NCBI GenBank assembly: GCA_963736715.1
Contig: CAVTQA010000001.1
Span: 62,001-126,000 of the forward strand
Source of the DNA: AP-15 sp963736715
GTDB taxonomy: Bacteria > Pseudomonadota > Alphaproteobacteria > ATCC43930 > CGMCC-115725
DNA length: 64,000 nucleotides
Direction of reading: 5' to 3'
Both the position numbers and the translations under genes were made by a program. The notes under the pieces are model-generated. The model worked only from the letters and a program-made list of their open reading frames with translations, was not told where the DNA came from and ran no database searches. Of the stretch, positions 1 to 8,309 are shown piece after piece. The first letter of the stretch is position 1. Every line of letters begins with the position of its first letter.

Positions 1-185
1 GAGCGGTCGCGTCCCATACCCTGTCGGCGAGACTGGCCGCGGATGGCCGCGTAACGCTGCAGCGCCGCCCGATCGGCGGCGGCGGGAGTGGCCTGGGTCG
101 GCAATGCGCACGCGGTCGGGCAGCGGGTAATGCCGTTGCGGCGGATAAAGGCGGCCACCGCGGCCTCATACTCTTCACTACACAT
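1..185 (-). CDS. Small hypothetical protein, cut by window edge
   Basis: An open frame starts at the ATG at 185-183 and reads leftward without a stop to the edge, giving at least 61 codons. The protein begins MCSEEYEAAVAAFIRRNGIT and continues with a short Cys-containing stretch (RCPTACALPTQ) and an Ala/Arg-rich segment. Short proteins of this look, with an N-terminal helix and a C-P-T-x-C motif, are common in alphaproteobacteria and have no assigned function as far as I know. There is no strong Shine-Dalgarno sequence before the ATG. The C-terminus is outside the window. Confidence 0.55.
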   Translation of the reverse strand, partial: MCSEEYEAAVAAFIRRNGITRCPTACALPTQATPAAADRAALQRYAAIRGQSRRQGMGRDR

Positions 186-624
186 CGTCTAATTTCCCAA
201 ATCGAACCCGATAGGTCTCGGGCAATGCCGAGCATGATTCCGACCTTGCTCAATAAGGGAAAATCTTCAACGATATTTATACTTAAGTGAGTAGAATTTG
301 ATAGTTAAAATGGTTCGTTAAGCAATTGGACGAAGTAGTTCTTTTCTATTTCTTACCGCAGAGAGAGTGAGACGGGAGGGACATGCATCAGTTGGAGGCA
401 TGCCGCAGCCGGCCAGCGCCCATCGGCGATTGCTGACAAAGCTCGCAGCGATCGTTCACGGATCGCCGCCGGCTACTCCCGGTTCGATTTCCGCAATGGC
501 GTGCAAGCCGATCTCGCCCACGTCTGGGCACGATGACGACGCTAACCCGGATATTTAGTGAACTTCCGGGTTGGACGGGCTCACCAGAGCTGGGGATGAG
601 CTGCGCGTTCGCCAGCGGCGGCCG
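186..624. other. Intergenic region with AT-rich stretch
   Basis: No convincing gene lies here. Positions 240-360 are clearly AT-rich against a GC-rich background and look like promoter DNA for the leftward gene ending at the edge. The stretch includes a 14-mer (273-286) that recurs at 3254-3267 at almost the same distance from a leftward start codon. The rest, up to the TadG stop at 625, is GC-rich and holds only short shadow frames. Confidence 0.5.
273..286 (-). promoter_or_regulatory. AT-rich 14-mer shared with 3254-3267
   Basis: On the minus strand this reads TTAAGTATAAATAT. It ends 87 bases before the start codon at 185. The identical 14-mer sits at 3254-3267, 86 bases before the TadE start at 3167. 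The TATAAAT core could be a -10 element or part of an operator. This is inferred from recurrence and matching position only. Confidence 0.35.
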
Positions 625-2613
625 TCAACAACCACCCGGCGGTGACGCGCTCACGCAAGCGGCGGGGATCAGCCGCGCGTTCGTCAGAGCCCCCCCGATG
701 CCTCCCCCGAAGATGTTGGCCACGGTCGAGTACTTCGGGTTTGCGGTCGACGGGCAGGTCCCGCTTCCGCCATCGGTGGAGAAGAACTTGGTCGGATCGT
801 TAACGTAGTAAGGGGACGTCGGGATCGGCGTGTTGGCGATTTGCTGCATCGCCGAGCACGAGGTGATCGATGTGGTGTCCGAGCAGGTGTTCGAGCCGTC
901 GTCAAAGTAGATCGCAAACACCCAAGTCCCCGCGGCTGCCACGGTCTTCCCCGCGGCCGCCGCATTCTGGGCCGCGGTGATCGCCGCATGGCACTCTGAA
1001 TTGATATTTGCGCTTTCCAACGGCCCCATCTGTGCAGAACTCGAACTCGCAGCACCGTCGCTCAACAGGATGATCACGTTCGTCCCCGCTGGCTGACCGG
1101 CGCTTTTGCGGGCTGTTTGTTCCGCGACGAGGGCACTCTGGGCCGCGCCGATCGCATCGGCGTAGTAGGTTCCCAGCCCGCCGGGCGCTTTGAGGCAACC
1201 AGGCTTGGTCACTTTCACGATATTGGAGGAGGTGTTCAGAGTGGTCGCCGGGTCGGACGTGCCGAAATCGTCCCCGAAGCCGACGATCTGGTAGAGCGGC
1301 GCAGTAATGATCGTATCGCCGTTGAGGATGTCTGCGCCGGTCGGACTGGCGCTCATCACCGCAGTCGTCGGAAGGGTTACCGAGCTGATGGTCGTGCCGG
1401 TTCCCCACCAGGGCCAGCTCCCTGTGCCGGCCGGAATGCTCGTCCCGAAAGCGATCCAGTCGCCACTCGCGACCCCGCTGCCGGTGGCGAACGCCGACAT
1501 TATTACCGTCGAATTGCCTGTTGACGATGGTGTAACCGACGTGACTGTCGTGCCCGGCGCAATCGCACTGGGAGTGGTGATATCCTGGATTGTCATGCCG
1601 GGGGTGATTTTGGTCGTTGCTACATTCTTCGGGAAAGTAAGAGTTTTGCTTGTCTTAGGTGTCGCCGCATTCGTCGGTGTGCCCGCGTCGGTTACCACTG
1701 CCCATGGTGACCCGGTGTTAAATGCAGTGGCCGCCGTCATACTCGTGGCCAAGGAAAGCGTGCTGGTTGTCGTGGCCGTGCTGGCTGTATTCACGACCCC
1801 TGAATATCCTGCTCCCCCTGAGGACGACCATGGGGCTGTGGTCGGCAACTGCGGTGGAATTATAGGGCTTGTGCAGCCGATATCAGCCGTGGCTTGGCCG
1901 GCGTTGGTCACCGGCGGGAACACGAAGAGGGCGACCTCGTCGAACGGGGTCGGCGTCGACGCCCCGCAGGTTCCCTGGACACAGGGCCAGAGCTCTTTCA
2001 ACAGAGTTTGGATCCCGTCCGCCGCGCAGTCGACAGCACTGCTGAAACCGGCGCAGGCCGACCCGGTTGTTCCCCCCGACAGGCTGGCCATCGACGCGGT
2101 CGTATCGAGAATAAACGCCACGTTGAACGGTCCCACCGCGCCGCCCTTCGCGCTCGCGACCGCGGTCGCCGAGATCGACCATGGCGGGGCGTGGAACAGG
2201 TTGGCAAAGAACACCGGCACGGTCGCCGTTTCCGTCACCTCGATGATGTTCGCCGAAGTCGCAGGCGTTTGGTTCGTCGAGCACGCGATGCCCCAGCCCG
2301 ACAGACACGTTATTGAAACCGTCGGTGCTGCCACAGTGATATTGGATATGGCATTCATGTCGCCGGTGTAGGCGCTGTAATTTTTCGCCGTGGTGAGCGG
2401 GGTTCCACCCGAGCCGATGTCCTGGGCTCCCGCCAGCGCGGCCGCATTCGTGGCGGCCTGCAGCGCAAAATGGGCGTCGATGACATAGGCGACGTCGACC
2501 ACAATCGCGCCGAACCCGACAAAGGCGAAGATCCCGAGCGCTGCCAGGATTGCGACGACGCCCCTCCGGTCCTTCCAAACTTGCCGTAAGGATGGTTCTT
2601 GATCTTGTTTCAT
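625..2613 (-). CDS. TadG-like pilus assembly protein with vWA domain
   Basis: A 662-residue protein with a short cytoplasmic N-terminus, one membrane segment at about residues 19-42 and the TadG/TadE-type motif following it (QAATNAAALAGAQ). Next comes a large extracytoplasmic part with a von Willebrand A-like fold: a MIDAS-like DTTAS at residues 170-174 and a later VIILLSDGAA strand. TadG proteins are minor pilin-like components of the Flp/Tad machine in the periplasm. The ATG at 2613 was chosen because it overlaps the stop of the upstream tadE (ATGA). The same frame stays open to 3180, but that extension is out of frame with TadE and is a shadow. Ser/Thr/Gly-rich stretches suggest an exported adhesin-like body. 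Confidence 0.85.
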   Translation of the reverse strand: MKQDQEPSLRQVWKDRRGVVAILAALGIFAFVGFGAIVVDVAYVIDAHFALQAATNAAALAGAQDIGSGGTPLTTAKNYSAYTGDMNAISNITVAAPTVSITCLSGWGIACSTNQTPATSANIIEVTETATVPVFFANLFHAPPWSISATAVASAKGGAVGPFNVAFILDTTASMASLSGGTTGSACAGFSSAVDCAADGIQTLLKELWPCVQGTCGASTPTPFDEVALFVFPPVTNAGQATADIGCTSPIIPPQLPTTAPWSSSGGAGYSGVVNTASTATTTSTLSLATSMTAATAFNTGSPWAVVTDAGTPTNAATPKTSKTLTFPKNVATTKITPGMTIQDITTPSAIAPGTTVTSVTPSSTGNSTVIMSAFATGSGVASGDWIAFGTSIPAGTGSWPWWGTGTTISSVTLPTTAVMSASPTGADILNGDTIITAPLYQIVGFGDDFGTSDPATTLNTSSNIVKVTKPGCLKAPGGLGTYYADAIGAAQSALVAEQTARKSAGQPAGTNVIILLSDGAASSSSAQMGPLESANINSECHAAITAAQNAAAAGKTVAAAGTWVFAIYFDDGSNTCSDTTSITSCSAMQQIANTPIPTSPYYVNDPTKFFSTDGGSGTCPSTANPKYSTVANIFGGGIGGALTNARLIPAACVSASPPGGC

Positions 2614-3167
2614 TGGATACGCCCTGTCATTTGCGCTGTCGTTGTCCACGCGAAGGTGTAGAATGGCACTGGAAGGCTCCATGAATGCTGTGCCGTTACC
2701 TGTGCCGGATTCCCGGCGTAGGTGGTCAATAGGGTGGCGCATGCCGCATCCGTGCTGCACGAGTTCCACGCGCTGCAACTGCTCCCGCTGACGGCCGTGC
2801 AGACCTGTGTAGAGATGACGGATGCAGTCAATGTCAGGCTCGGCGACGCCGCTTGGATCATCGCGTTCACGGTGTTGGTGTAAGGCGTCGTGATTCCGGG
2901 ACTTTCCGAAAACAGCTGGGCACCCGTGGTCACGGCGTTGGTCAGCATCACGAACTGGTTCAGGGCGATCCCGAACTGGGCCGTTCCCACCATGATCAGG
3001 AGCAACACCGGCGCAACGAACGCGAACTCGACCAGCGCCGCGCCTCTCTCCCCGAGGCTCTTCGCCTTCGCCGCCTTCAAGCGGGCAAATCGTAAGGCGA
3101 ACGCGATCGCACCGCGCGCCGTGCGCTGGCAGCGGATAATTGCGGCTTGGTGCTCGTCCGGGTGCAT
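2610..3167 (-). CDS. TadE family pilus assembly protein
   Basis: A 185-residue pseudopilin-like protein. A basic cytoplasmic N-terminus of about 40 residues leads into the TadE motif RGAALVEFAFVAPVLLLIMV at residues 41-60, which contains the conserved Glu and the single membrane helix. The remainder is periplasmic with four Cys residues. TadE and TadG proteins are thought to be processed by the prepilin peptidase and to help initiate or anchor the Flp pilus. Translationally coupled to the vWA TadG gene downstream (4-base overlap). It is separated from the main Tad locus 1 operon by the convergent-divergent pair at 3383-4514. Confidence 0.85.
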   Translation of the reverse strand: MHPDEHQAAIIRCQRTARGAIAFALRFARLKAAKAKSLGERGAALVEFAFVAPVLLLIMVGTAQFGIALNQFVMLTNAVTTGAQLFSESPGITTPYTNTVNAMIQAASPSLTLTASVISTQVCTAVSGSSCSAWNSCSTDAACATLLTTYAGNPAQVTAQHSWSLPVPFYTFAWTTTAQMTGRIQ

Positions 3168-3253
3168 TGTTCGGCCCCAAGTGCTGATGTGCTGATATCG
3201 GCGGCTGAACCGTCTTCGTTGGATATTACCAAAAAAACGGGAAGAAATTAAAA

Positions 3254-3267
3254 ATATTTATACTTAA
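3254..3267 (-). promoter_or_regulatory. AT-rich 14-mer, probable tadE-tadG promoter part
   Basis: Exact copy on the same strand of the 14-mer at 273-286, here in the AT-rich 3200-3300 gap that separates the leftward tadE-tadG pair from the rightward gene at 3383. Its distance to the leftward start codon (86 bases) matches the first copy. Proposed promoter or operator element; function not shown. Confidence 0.35.
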
Positions 3268-3382
3268 CATTTAAATTTTCTGGTTAACACTGCGGCCGTT
3301 GGCAACGATTCGGATCCTTTACTGTTCTTTTGCAAGTGAGAAGTCATTTTGCATCGGTTCGCCCGCCGATGCGGAGGTAGTA

Positions 3383-3760
3383 ATGGCCCACCGAATAACC
3401 GAGGCCGAGGATCGAGCGCCGGATTGGCTCGGCTTTGGCATCGCCGCAACGCCGAGGAGAATTCAGCCCGATCCATGGCCGGCATCGCGAACTTATTGGA
3501 TTTTGCTGATCTTGTTTGTTGAATTGCAGATCGCCGACATTCTCACCACCAACCATGCACTGGCGCTTCCGGGGGTGTGGGAACTCAATCCGCTGATGGC
3601 GATCTCGCAGGCCAAGCTCGGCGCCGCGTGGTGGGTGCCCAAACTCGCGGTCGTGGCCTATCTATGCCTCGCGGCCACCTTCATGCGCCGGCGCTGGCCG
3701 ATCATTGTCGCGGTGTCGGTTTCCGGCCTCGCTGTGCTCGGCAACATCAGCCAGTTTTGA
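3383..3760 (+). CDS. DUF5658-like small membrane protein
   Basis: A 125-residue protein with three hydrophobic segments in the C-terminal two thirds. The pattern ADILTTNHAL, then WELNPLMA and a further helix before the end, matches the DUF5658 family of unknown function (integral membrane, conserved Asp and Asn-Pro). I chose the ATG at 3383 rather than the upstream in-frame start at 3299 because GGAGG lies six bases before it at 3372-3376, and the extra N-terminus looks non-conserved. It is transcribed away from tadE-tadG and toward the ICMT gene. Confidence 0.7.
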   Translation: MAHRITEAEDRAPDWLGFGIAATPRRIQPDPWPASRTYWILLILFVELQIADILTTNHALALPGVWELNPLMAISQAKLGAAWWVPKLAVVAYLCLAATFMRRRWPIIVAVSVSGLAVLGNISQF

Positions 3761-3809
3761 CGGCGGCTGCCCGCACCACGCGTGCTTGGTGGGTGAGGAG
3801 CGAAAAGGT

Positions 3810-4514
3810 TCAATAAATCCCGGGCAGCAGGCGGGCAGTCCTTTGCTGGTAGGCGGCGTATTCCGGGAAGGTTTCGGCGAGGACGGCCTCTTCGTTATGC
3901 ATGCGCCGCAGCTGAAAGGCGATGTGCACCGCGAGAACAAACGCGGTCGACAGCGAGAAGAACTGCATCGAAATGCCGATGATCGCGAGTTCCTCGGCAA
4001 GATAGAGCGGGTGGCGCACAAACCGGTACGGACCCGAGGTGACGAGGCGCCTCGCCTCTGCCATCATGCTGAACGAACGCCCGAGCCTCGCTAGGCTGAC
4101 GACCGCCGCCGCGCTGCCGAGCAGGATCAGCAAGGTCGAGACCATTTCGGCGGTCACGGACAATTCGCGGCGCGGGAAGAACGGAATGGCATAGACGAGA
4201 AAGGCGCCGGCAAAGGCGGCTATCCGCGGCTGGAGGCCACGGGCCTTGCCTGTCGGCCGCGCCCGCAGGACGACCGAGGCGCCAAGGAGCAGAAGAAAGG
4301 CGATCGTCGACAGGCGCATCGCCACGTTGACGGCATAGACGGCAAACGGCAGCGCCGCATCGGCCTCGCGCACATAGCGGGCAAGACCCGCCATCTGCAA
4401 GGTCGCGCAAAACATCGACCAGCCCAGCAACGGCACCCGCATCAGCAAATCGTAGGCGCGCGATTGCTGCAGCTTTACGAAATCAAAACCCGACGCCGAG
4501 AAGTCCAGTTGCAT
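3810..4514 (-). CDS. Isoprenylcysteine carboxyl methyltransferase-like membrane protein
   Basis: A 234-residue polytopic protein with about five hydrophobic segments. The C-terminal half holds the ICMT/PEMT family signature: SGPYRFVRHPLYLAEE around residues 160-175 and an EEAVLAETFPEYAAY motif near the end, which in the family form the S-adenosylmethionine site and the catalytic face. Bacterial members methylate lipids or unknown small substrates rather than prenylated proteins. It is the last gene of the Tad locus 1 operon, five bases after the tadE at 4520, so it is probably co-transcribed with pilus genes. A role in pilus or lipid modification is only inference. Confidence 0.8.
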   Translation of the reverse strand: MQLDFSASGFDFVKLQQSRAYDLLMRVPLLGWSMFCATLQMAGLARYVREADAALPFAVYAVNVAMRLSTIAFLLLLGASVVLRARPTGKARGLQPRIAAFAGAFLVYAIPFFPRRELSVTAEMVSTLLILLGSAAAVVSLARLGRSFSMMAEARRLVTSGPYRFVRHPLYLAEELAIIGISMQFFSLSTAFVLAVHIAFQLRRMHNEEAVLAETFPEYAAYQQRTARLLPGIY

Positions 4515-4519
4515 TTTCC

Positions 4520-5002
4520 TCAGTCTAGCGGAAATGTGGATTGAGCCGTGCTCGTAAGCGGCCCGGAGAGGATCCCAGCGAGCAGCCCGGACGGCACAAT
4601 GATATTGCTATAGGCATAAACCGCTGCAAGCGTGATAGTTTGGGGGTTGGCTCCAGCAGGAGCGGTGGCGTAAACGCACATACTGCCGGCAGGTGGTGCA
4701 GTAAGGTTTGGAGGAGAACCCTGGCAAATCCCGCTATTCGCCGAGGTCACGAGGCCGCCATATGAGGATAGAGCGTTCTTCATCTGGGTTTCGGCGCAGC
4801 TCGCAGTGTTGCAGGAGGTATTGTAGACCATGACGTAGCGGCCGGCCTCCTCTACGGCGAGCGCCATCGTGTTCGACTGCCACAGCGCCATCCCAAATTC
4901 GAAGATACCAAAGACCAGCGCGAGCAAGAGAGAGATAGTGATCGCTGATTCGACCGCTGCAGCTCCCTCTTCCCACTCCCGTCTCCGGCTTTCCCAGCGC
5001 AT
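4520..5002 (-). CDS. TadE family pilus assembly protein
   Basis: A 160-residue TadE-like protein. The N-terminal TadE motif EGAAAVESAITISLLLALVF (residues 12-31) contains the conserved Glu and starts the single membrane helix, followed by a periplasmic domain with several Cys residues. It follows the tadE at 5016 with 13 bases between them and is followed by the ICMT-like gene. Third TadE-type protein of this locus. Confidence 0.85.
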   Translation of the reverse strand: MRWESRRREWEEGAAAVESAITISLLLALVFGIFEFGMALWQSNTMALAVEEAGRYVMVYNTSCNTASCAETQMKNALSSYGGLVTSANSGICQGSPPNLTAPPAGSMCVYATAPAGANPQTITLAAVYAYSNIIVPSGLLAGILSGPLTSTAQSTFPLD

Positions 5003-5015
5003 TGCGATTTTCGCT

Positions 5016-5516
5016 TTACTGCGTCCGGGTGGTCGTCTGCGGGTTCAAAGACTGTGAAGATGTGAAGCTTCCATATGGAACCGGCGGAGTGAAGGTTTTC
5101 GGCGCCGTGACTTTGACGTATTGGAGAACACGGGTATCGGTCAGGTTGGTGTAAGGGTTGGTTACGGTCGTGCACGGGTTCGTGCTCGTCGGAGGGCAGA
5201 CGGCTCCGGCGGGCCACGTGTTATCGGCGCATGTGCAGACGGACGTCACGGTGGGCGTGACCCCGGTCGGAAAAAGATTCAGAGCGGTGAGCTGGGCAGC
5301 GGTGACGCTGGGGTTGGCCTTTGCAACCTCTGCCCCGGCACGGGCGGCGCCTTCGAGGGAGGCGGTGGTTCCCATCAGAAACCCATAATCGGCAATCCCG
5401 AGCACCAAGACCACCAGCAAAGGGGCGGTGATCGCGAATTCGACAGCCGCGGCACCGTGGACGCCCAGAAGACCCCGGCCGCACCGGCTCATCATCGCCG
5501 GAGATTTCTGTTTCAT
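5016..5516 (-). CDS. TadE family pilus assembly protein
   Basis: A 166-residue protein with the motif GAAAVEFAITAPLLVVLVLG after a short basic N-terminus: the TadE signature with conserved Glu and one membrane helix. The periplasmic part is rich in Thr and Cys. The ATG at 5516 was chosen because it begins eight bases after the stop of the upstream TadG-like gene. A longer in-frame start at 5594 would overlap that gene by about 70 bases and adds no family sequence. Confidence 0.85.
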   Translation of the reverse strand: MKQKSPAMMSRCGRGLLGVHGAAAVEFAITAPLLVVLVLGIADYGFLMGTTASLEGAARAGAEVAKANPSVTAAQLTALNLFPTGVTPTVTSVCTCADNTWPAGAVCPPTSTNPCTTVTNPYTNLTDTRVLQYVKVTAPKTFTPPVPYGSFTSSQSLNPQTTTRTQ

Positions 5517-5523
5517 CGTGCGC

Positions 5524-7041
5524 TCACTCTGTGAGAGCGACGGTTTTAGGCGTCGGCAAATTGGTGAGCCCCGCATTGGTACACCCCGAATCATTCAACT
5601 GTGGGTTTCCTTGGAGGGCCAAAGTATTGACGACCAATACCAGACAGGTGGCACTGCCCGCAGCGGGCGTTCCTTGAAAGGTCATGGCGGTGTTCGGGAA
5701 GTAAACAAGGCCATTGAGCGACTCGGTGGCATTCGCCTGCGCGTTGCTCGTGGTCGAGGTATAGGTCGTACCCGGCGGCAAGTTGTTCGAATCCTGAATG
5801 AGGACCAATCCGGCGAAAGTGCCCGAGCCCGGCGCGCTCAGGTTTAAGTTTGCGTTGGAGCCCAACGTCAAGGTGCCGACCTTGCCATTCTTGGCATTGG
5901 CGGTCGTCAAGATGATCGTGACGCCTGCGCCGCCTGGGGTGCACGCCGTGCACTCGAGCGTCGCGCCGCTGCCATTCTCTAGGTCCAGATCGCCGTCGGT
6001 CAGCCAATACGTCCCGGGTGCCAGATTGACGGTCCCGTTCTTGATATCGAGAGCGACACCTCCGTTTGAGGCACCGGAAATTTGTGTGTTCGCGGAAAGA
6101 TTAATGGTTGTTTTGTTCACGTTTAATCCGCCGGTGATGACACAGTTGCCGTTATACGTGCTGCCGGTCAGAGTGCAGGCGGGTGCCGTCGGCATACCGG
6201 TAGTGAGAAAGGTATGGGTTAGCGTGCTCGCATAAGGGTCGGCAACGGGTGGCGCGCCGATGAGTGGACCGGAGTTAACGGTAAGAGTGTGCCCGTTCCC
6301 CGTGAACCCGACCCCGCCAGGGGTAATTAGGGTGTCCGCGGCTACGCAGGCGGCGCCTTGGAGGTGGATCGCGCTCGGGTCTGTCGAATTTGCCGTCATC
6401 GAGCAGGTGGGTGTGCCGCAGGCCTGACAGCTGCTACCTGGTCCAAGACAGACGCCGGCAGAGCCGACGACGTTGATTGCGTCCGGAAGGGAATTGTTCA
6501 AGGCGAGGACGCAGGATGTGTCCAGGGTCTTGATAGCCGCAACAGCCCGCGTTTCTATTGTAACCTTGGGTAAAAAGAGGTTGGCCAATAACGCGTTCTG
6601 TTGTTGCGATAGAATGACTTCGACAGCATTGTTGTTGCCAGCGGAGATACCGAGAACCGGTGGATTGTTAGCGCACATTTGGCCCGTAGGAGGGCTCGTG
6701 CAGGCCGGCGTCGTGGTTGGGCAGGAGAAGGAAGTAAAGGCGAAGTTATTGCGCGCGGCATCGCGCTCCGCCAGGTTACAGATGTCTGGATAAACCGTGT
6801 TTTGGGAAAGCCCGTTCGATTGCCCGGCGAGAAGCTCGAACGCGCCGGATAGCGCGGCAACGTCGGCCGCAGACTGGTCCTGCCGCTTGATCGCATACCA
6901 TAAGCCGGTTTCAACACCGAGCCCGGTAAACCCGATCAACGCGGTGATCGAGGCCGCCACAAGGGCGAGGGTCGCGCCACGAGTATCGCTCGCCAGCCGA
7001 CGCGGAAATGCCCAAAAGACCGACCTAAATTTAGTCGTCAT
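5524..7041 (-). CDS. TadG-like protein with beta-solenoid-like C-terminus
   Basis: A 505-residue protein. The N-terminus (residues 20-60) has the TadG-type pattern TRGATLALVAASITALIGF, one membrane helix, then QDQSAADVAALSGA. Unlike the 625-2613 protein it has no vWA motif. Residues from about 230 onward are repetitive, rich in Gly, Asn, Thr and short beta-strand patterns (NVNKTTINLSANTQISGA, GTVNLAPGTYWL), as in a beta-solenoid or polymer-forming fold. It has several Cys pairs. The ATG at 7041 follows GGAGG six bases upstream. Likely an extracytoplasmic structural or adhesive part of pilus system 1. Confidence 0.8.
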   Translation of the reverse strand: MTTKFRSVFWAFPRRLASDTRGATLALVAASITALIGFTGLGVETGLWYAIKRQDQSAADVAALSGAFELLAGQSNGLSQNTVYPDICNLAERDAARNNFAFTSFSCPTTTPACTSPPTGQMCANNPPVLGISAGNNNAVEVILSQQQNALLANLFLPKVTIETRAVAAIKTLDTSCVLALNNSLPDAINVVGSAGVCLGPGSSCQACGTPTCSMTANSTDPSAIHLQGAACVAADTLITPGGVGFTGNGHTLTVNSGPLIGAPPVADPYASTLTHTFLTTGMPTAPACTLTGSTYNGNCVITGGLNVNKTTINLSANTQISGASNGGVALDIKNGTVNLAPGTYWLTDGDLDLENGSGATLECTACTPGGAGVTIILTTANAKNGKVGTLTLGSNANLNLSAPGSGTFAGLVLIQDSNNLPPGTTYTSTTSNAQANATESLNGLVYFPNTAMTFQGTPAAGSATCLVLVVNTLALQGNPQLNDSGCTNAGLTNLPTPKTVALTE

Positions 7042-7301
7042 TTCCGGCCTCCGGGCAGGCAAGCTTGACCTCGTCATTGGCTACGAAGACACCACCGATG
7101 GTGTTTGGGGCATATTTCAGGTCAAATGAGCGGACAACGGCTGGTTACTGGAGCCACCAGCATACTAGCTAAAACGAGAAGAACTTTCAATAAATATCAG
7201 GCGCAATCGGCGGATTTGCGCTTAATCAATTAACGAAATGCTCGCCTTCACCGCATGCGCCCGGCCGGGAAGCTTCGTGCGATTTTGCGTGCGCCGCGCC
7301 G

Positions 7302-8306
7302 TCAAATCGCACCAAAGTTGTTTTTCAAAGCGTCCGCGAGGCGAAGCACCACCGGCGTGCTGATCACCATCATCAGCGATGGCAAGATGAACAGCGCCAA
7401 GGGGATGGCGAGTAGAACGGGAAGCCGGGCCGCGCGCTCTTCGATACGTGCGAGGCGCGCGGTGCGCATTTCGGCGGCCAGGACCCGCATCGACTCGGCA
7501 AGCGGGGTGCCGAAGCGGATCGCCTGGTTCAGCGTCGCCGTTATACCGCGCAGGACCGCAACACCGGTGCGTTCGACGAGGTTTTCGAGCGCCTCGGCGC
7601 GATTGGACATCACGCGCATTTCTGAGGCAGTCGTGGCGAACTCGTCGGCAACTGCGGGACTGGAGGCGCGCAAATCCTGGCTGACCTGCTCGATCGATTG
7701 GTCGAGGCTCAGCCCCGACTCGGCGCAGATCACGAGAAGATCCAGCGCATCGGGCAAGCCCTGTTCGAGAAGCAGCCGCCGCCGTGCCGCCAGGCGGGAG
7801 AGCAAAAAATCGGGAAGGCGCCAGCCCAGCATCAGCGCGCCGAGCACCACGGCGATGCGGATCGTCGCCGATCCGGCGAACCATTGGCGCCATTCGAGGA
7901 ACAGCCAAACCAGCGCGGCCGTTATGAAGGCGCTGCAGAGCTTGCTTGCGACAAAGCCCGAAAGGCTGCCATGCCCCTTGATGCCGGCCGCGGCGAGAAC
8001 CCCGAGCAACCTCTGTTGCTCGGCGGTACCGACAGCCGGGCTGGCCGCGACGATGCTGCCGAGCCGCTGGTACCAGCGCGGGCGCCGCTCGCGAACGGCC
8101 CGGTCGACCGGGGTGCCGCGCAGCGCCATGAGCCGGTCTCGGCGATCCTCCTGCTTGCCGATCTTCCAAAGGCGGAAGGCGGACAGGAGCGCCGCGGCGA
8201 GGGTCAGCACGAGAATCACGGTTCCTACCGGGCCTAAGCTGGCCTGGCCGAGCCGGATCGTCAGATACTCGGCGAGGGTCTCGTAGAAGGTATCGGTTCC
8301 GGGCAT
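7302..8306 (-). CDS. tadC: TadC, inner-membrane platform protein of Flp pilus
   Basis: A 334-residue type II secretion F-like protein. An N-terminal membrane helix is followed by a cytoplasmic helical domain with the TadC pattern QGLPDALDLLVICAESGLSL, then FGTPLAESMRVLAAEMRTAR and two C-terminal membrane helices. With TadB it forms the inner-membrane platform that couples the CpaF ATPase to pilin polymerisation. Three bases separate it from tadB upstream. The paralogue at 45671-46666 belongs to Tad locus 2. Confidence 0.93.
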   Translation of the reverse strand: MPGTDTFYETLAEYLTIRLGQASLGPVGTVILVLTLAAALLSAFRLWKIGKQEDRRDRLMALRGTPVDRAVRERRPRWYQRLGSIVAASPAVGTAEQQRLLGVLAAAGIKGHGSLSGFVASKLCSAFITAALVWLFLEWRQWFAGSATIRIAVVLGALMLGWRLPDFLLSRLAARRRLLLEQGLPDALDLLVICAESGLSLDQSIEQVSQDLRASSPAVADEFATTASEMRVMSNRAEALENLVERTGVAVLRGITATLNQAIRFGTPLAESMRVLAAEMRTARLARIEERAARLPVLLAIPLALFILPSLMMVISTPVVLRLADALKNNFGAI

Positions 8307-8309
8307 GGT

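Noticed and set aside
367..808. Two small rightward frames (63 and 91 codons)
   Set aside because: They lack ribosome sites and family sequence; the second runs into the antisense of the TadG gene. Open frames like this are expected by chance in GC-rich DNA.
1307..2371. 354-codon rightward frame
   Set aside because: Antisense to the vWA TadG gene, whose reading is supported by TM, MIDAS and Tad motifs. The antisense has no recognisable domain.
2614..3180. N-terminal extension making an 851-codon TadG
   Set aside because: The extension overlaps tadE in another frame and is Arg/Gly-rich shadow sequence. The ATG at 2613 with ATGA coupling is the sensible start.
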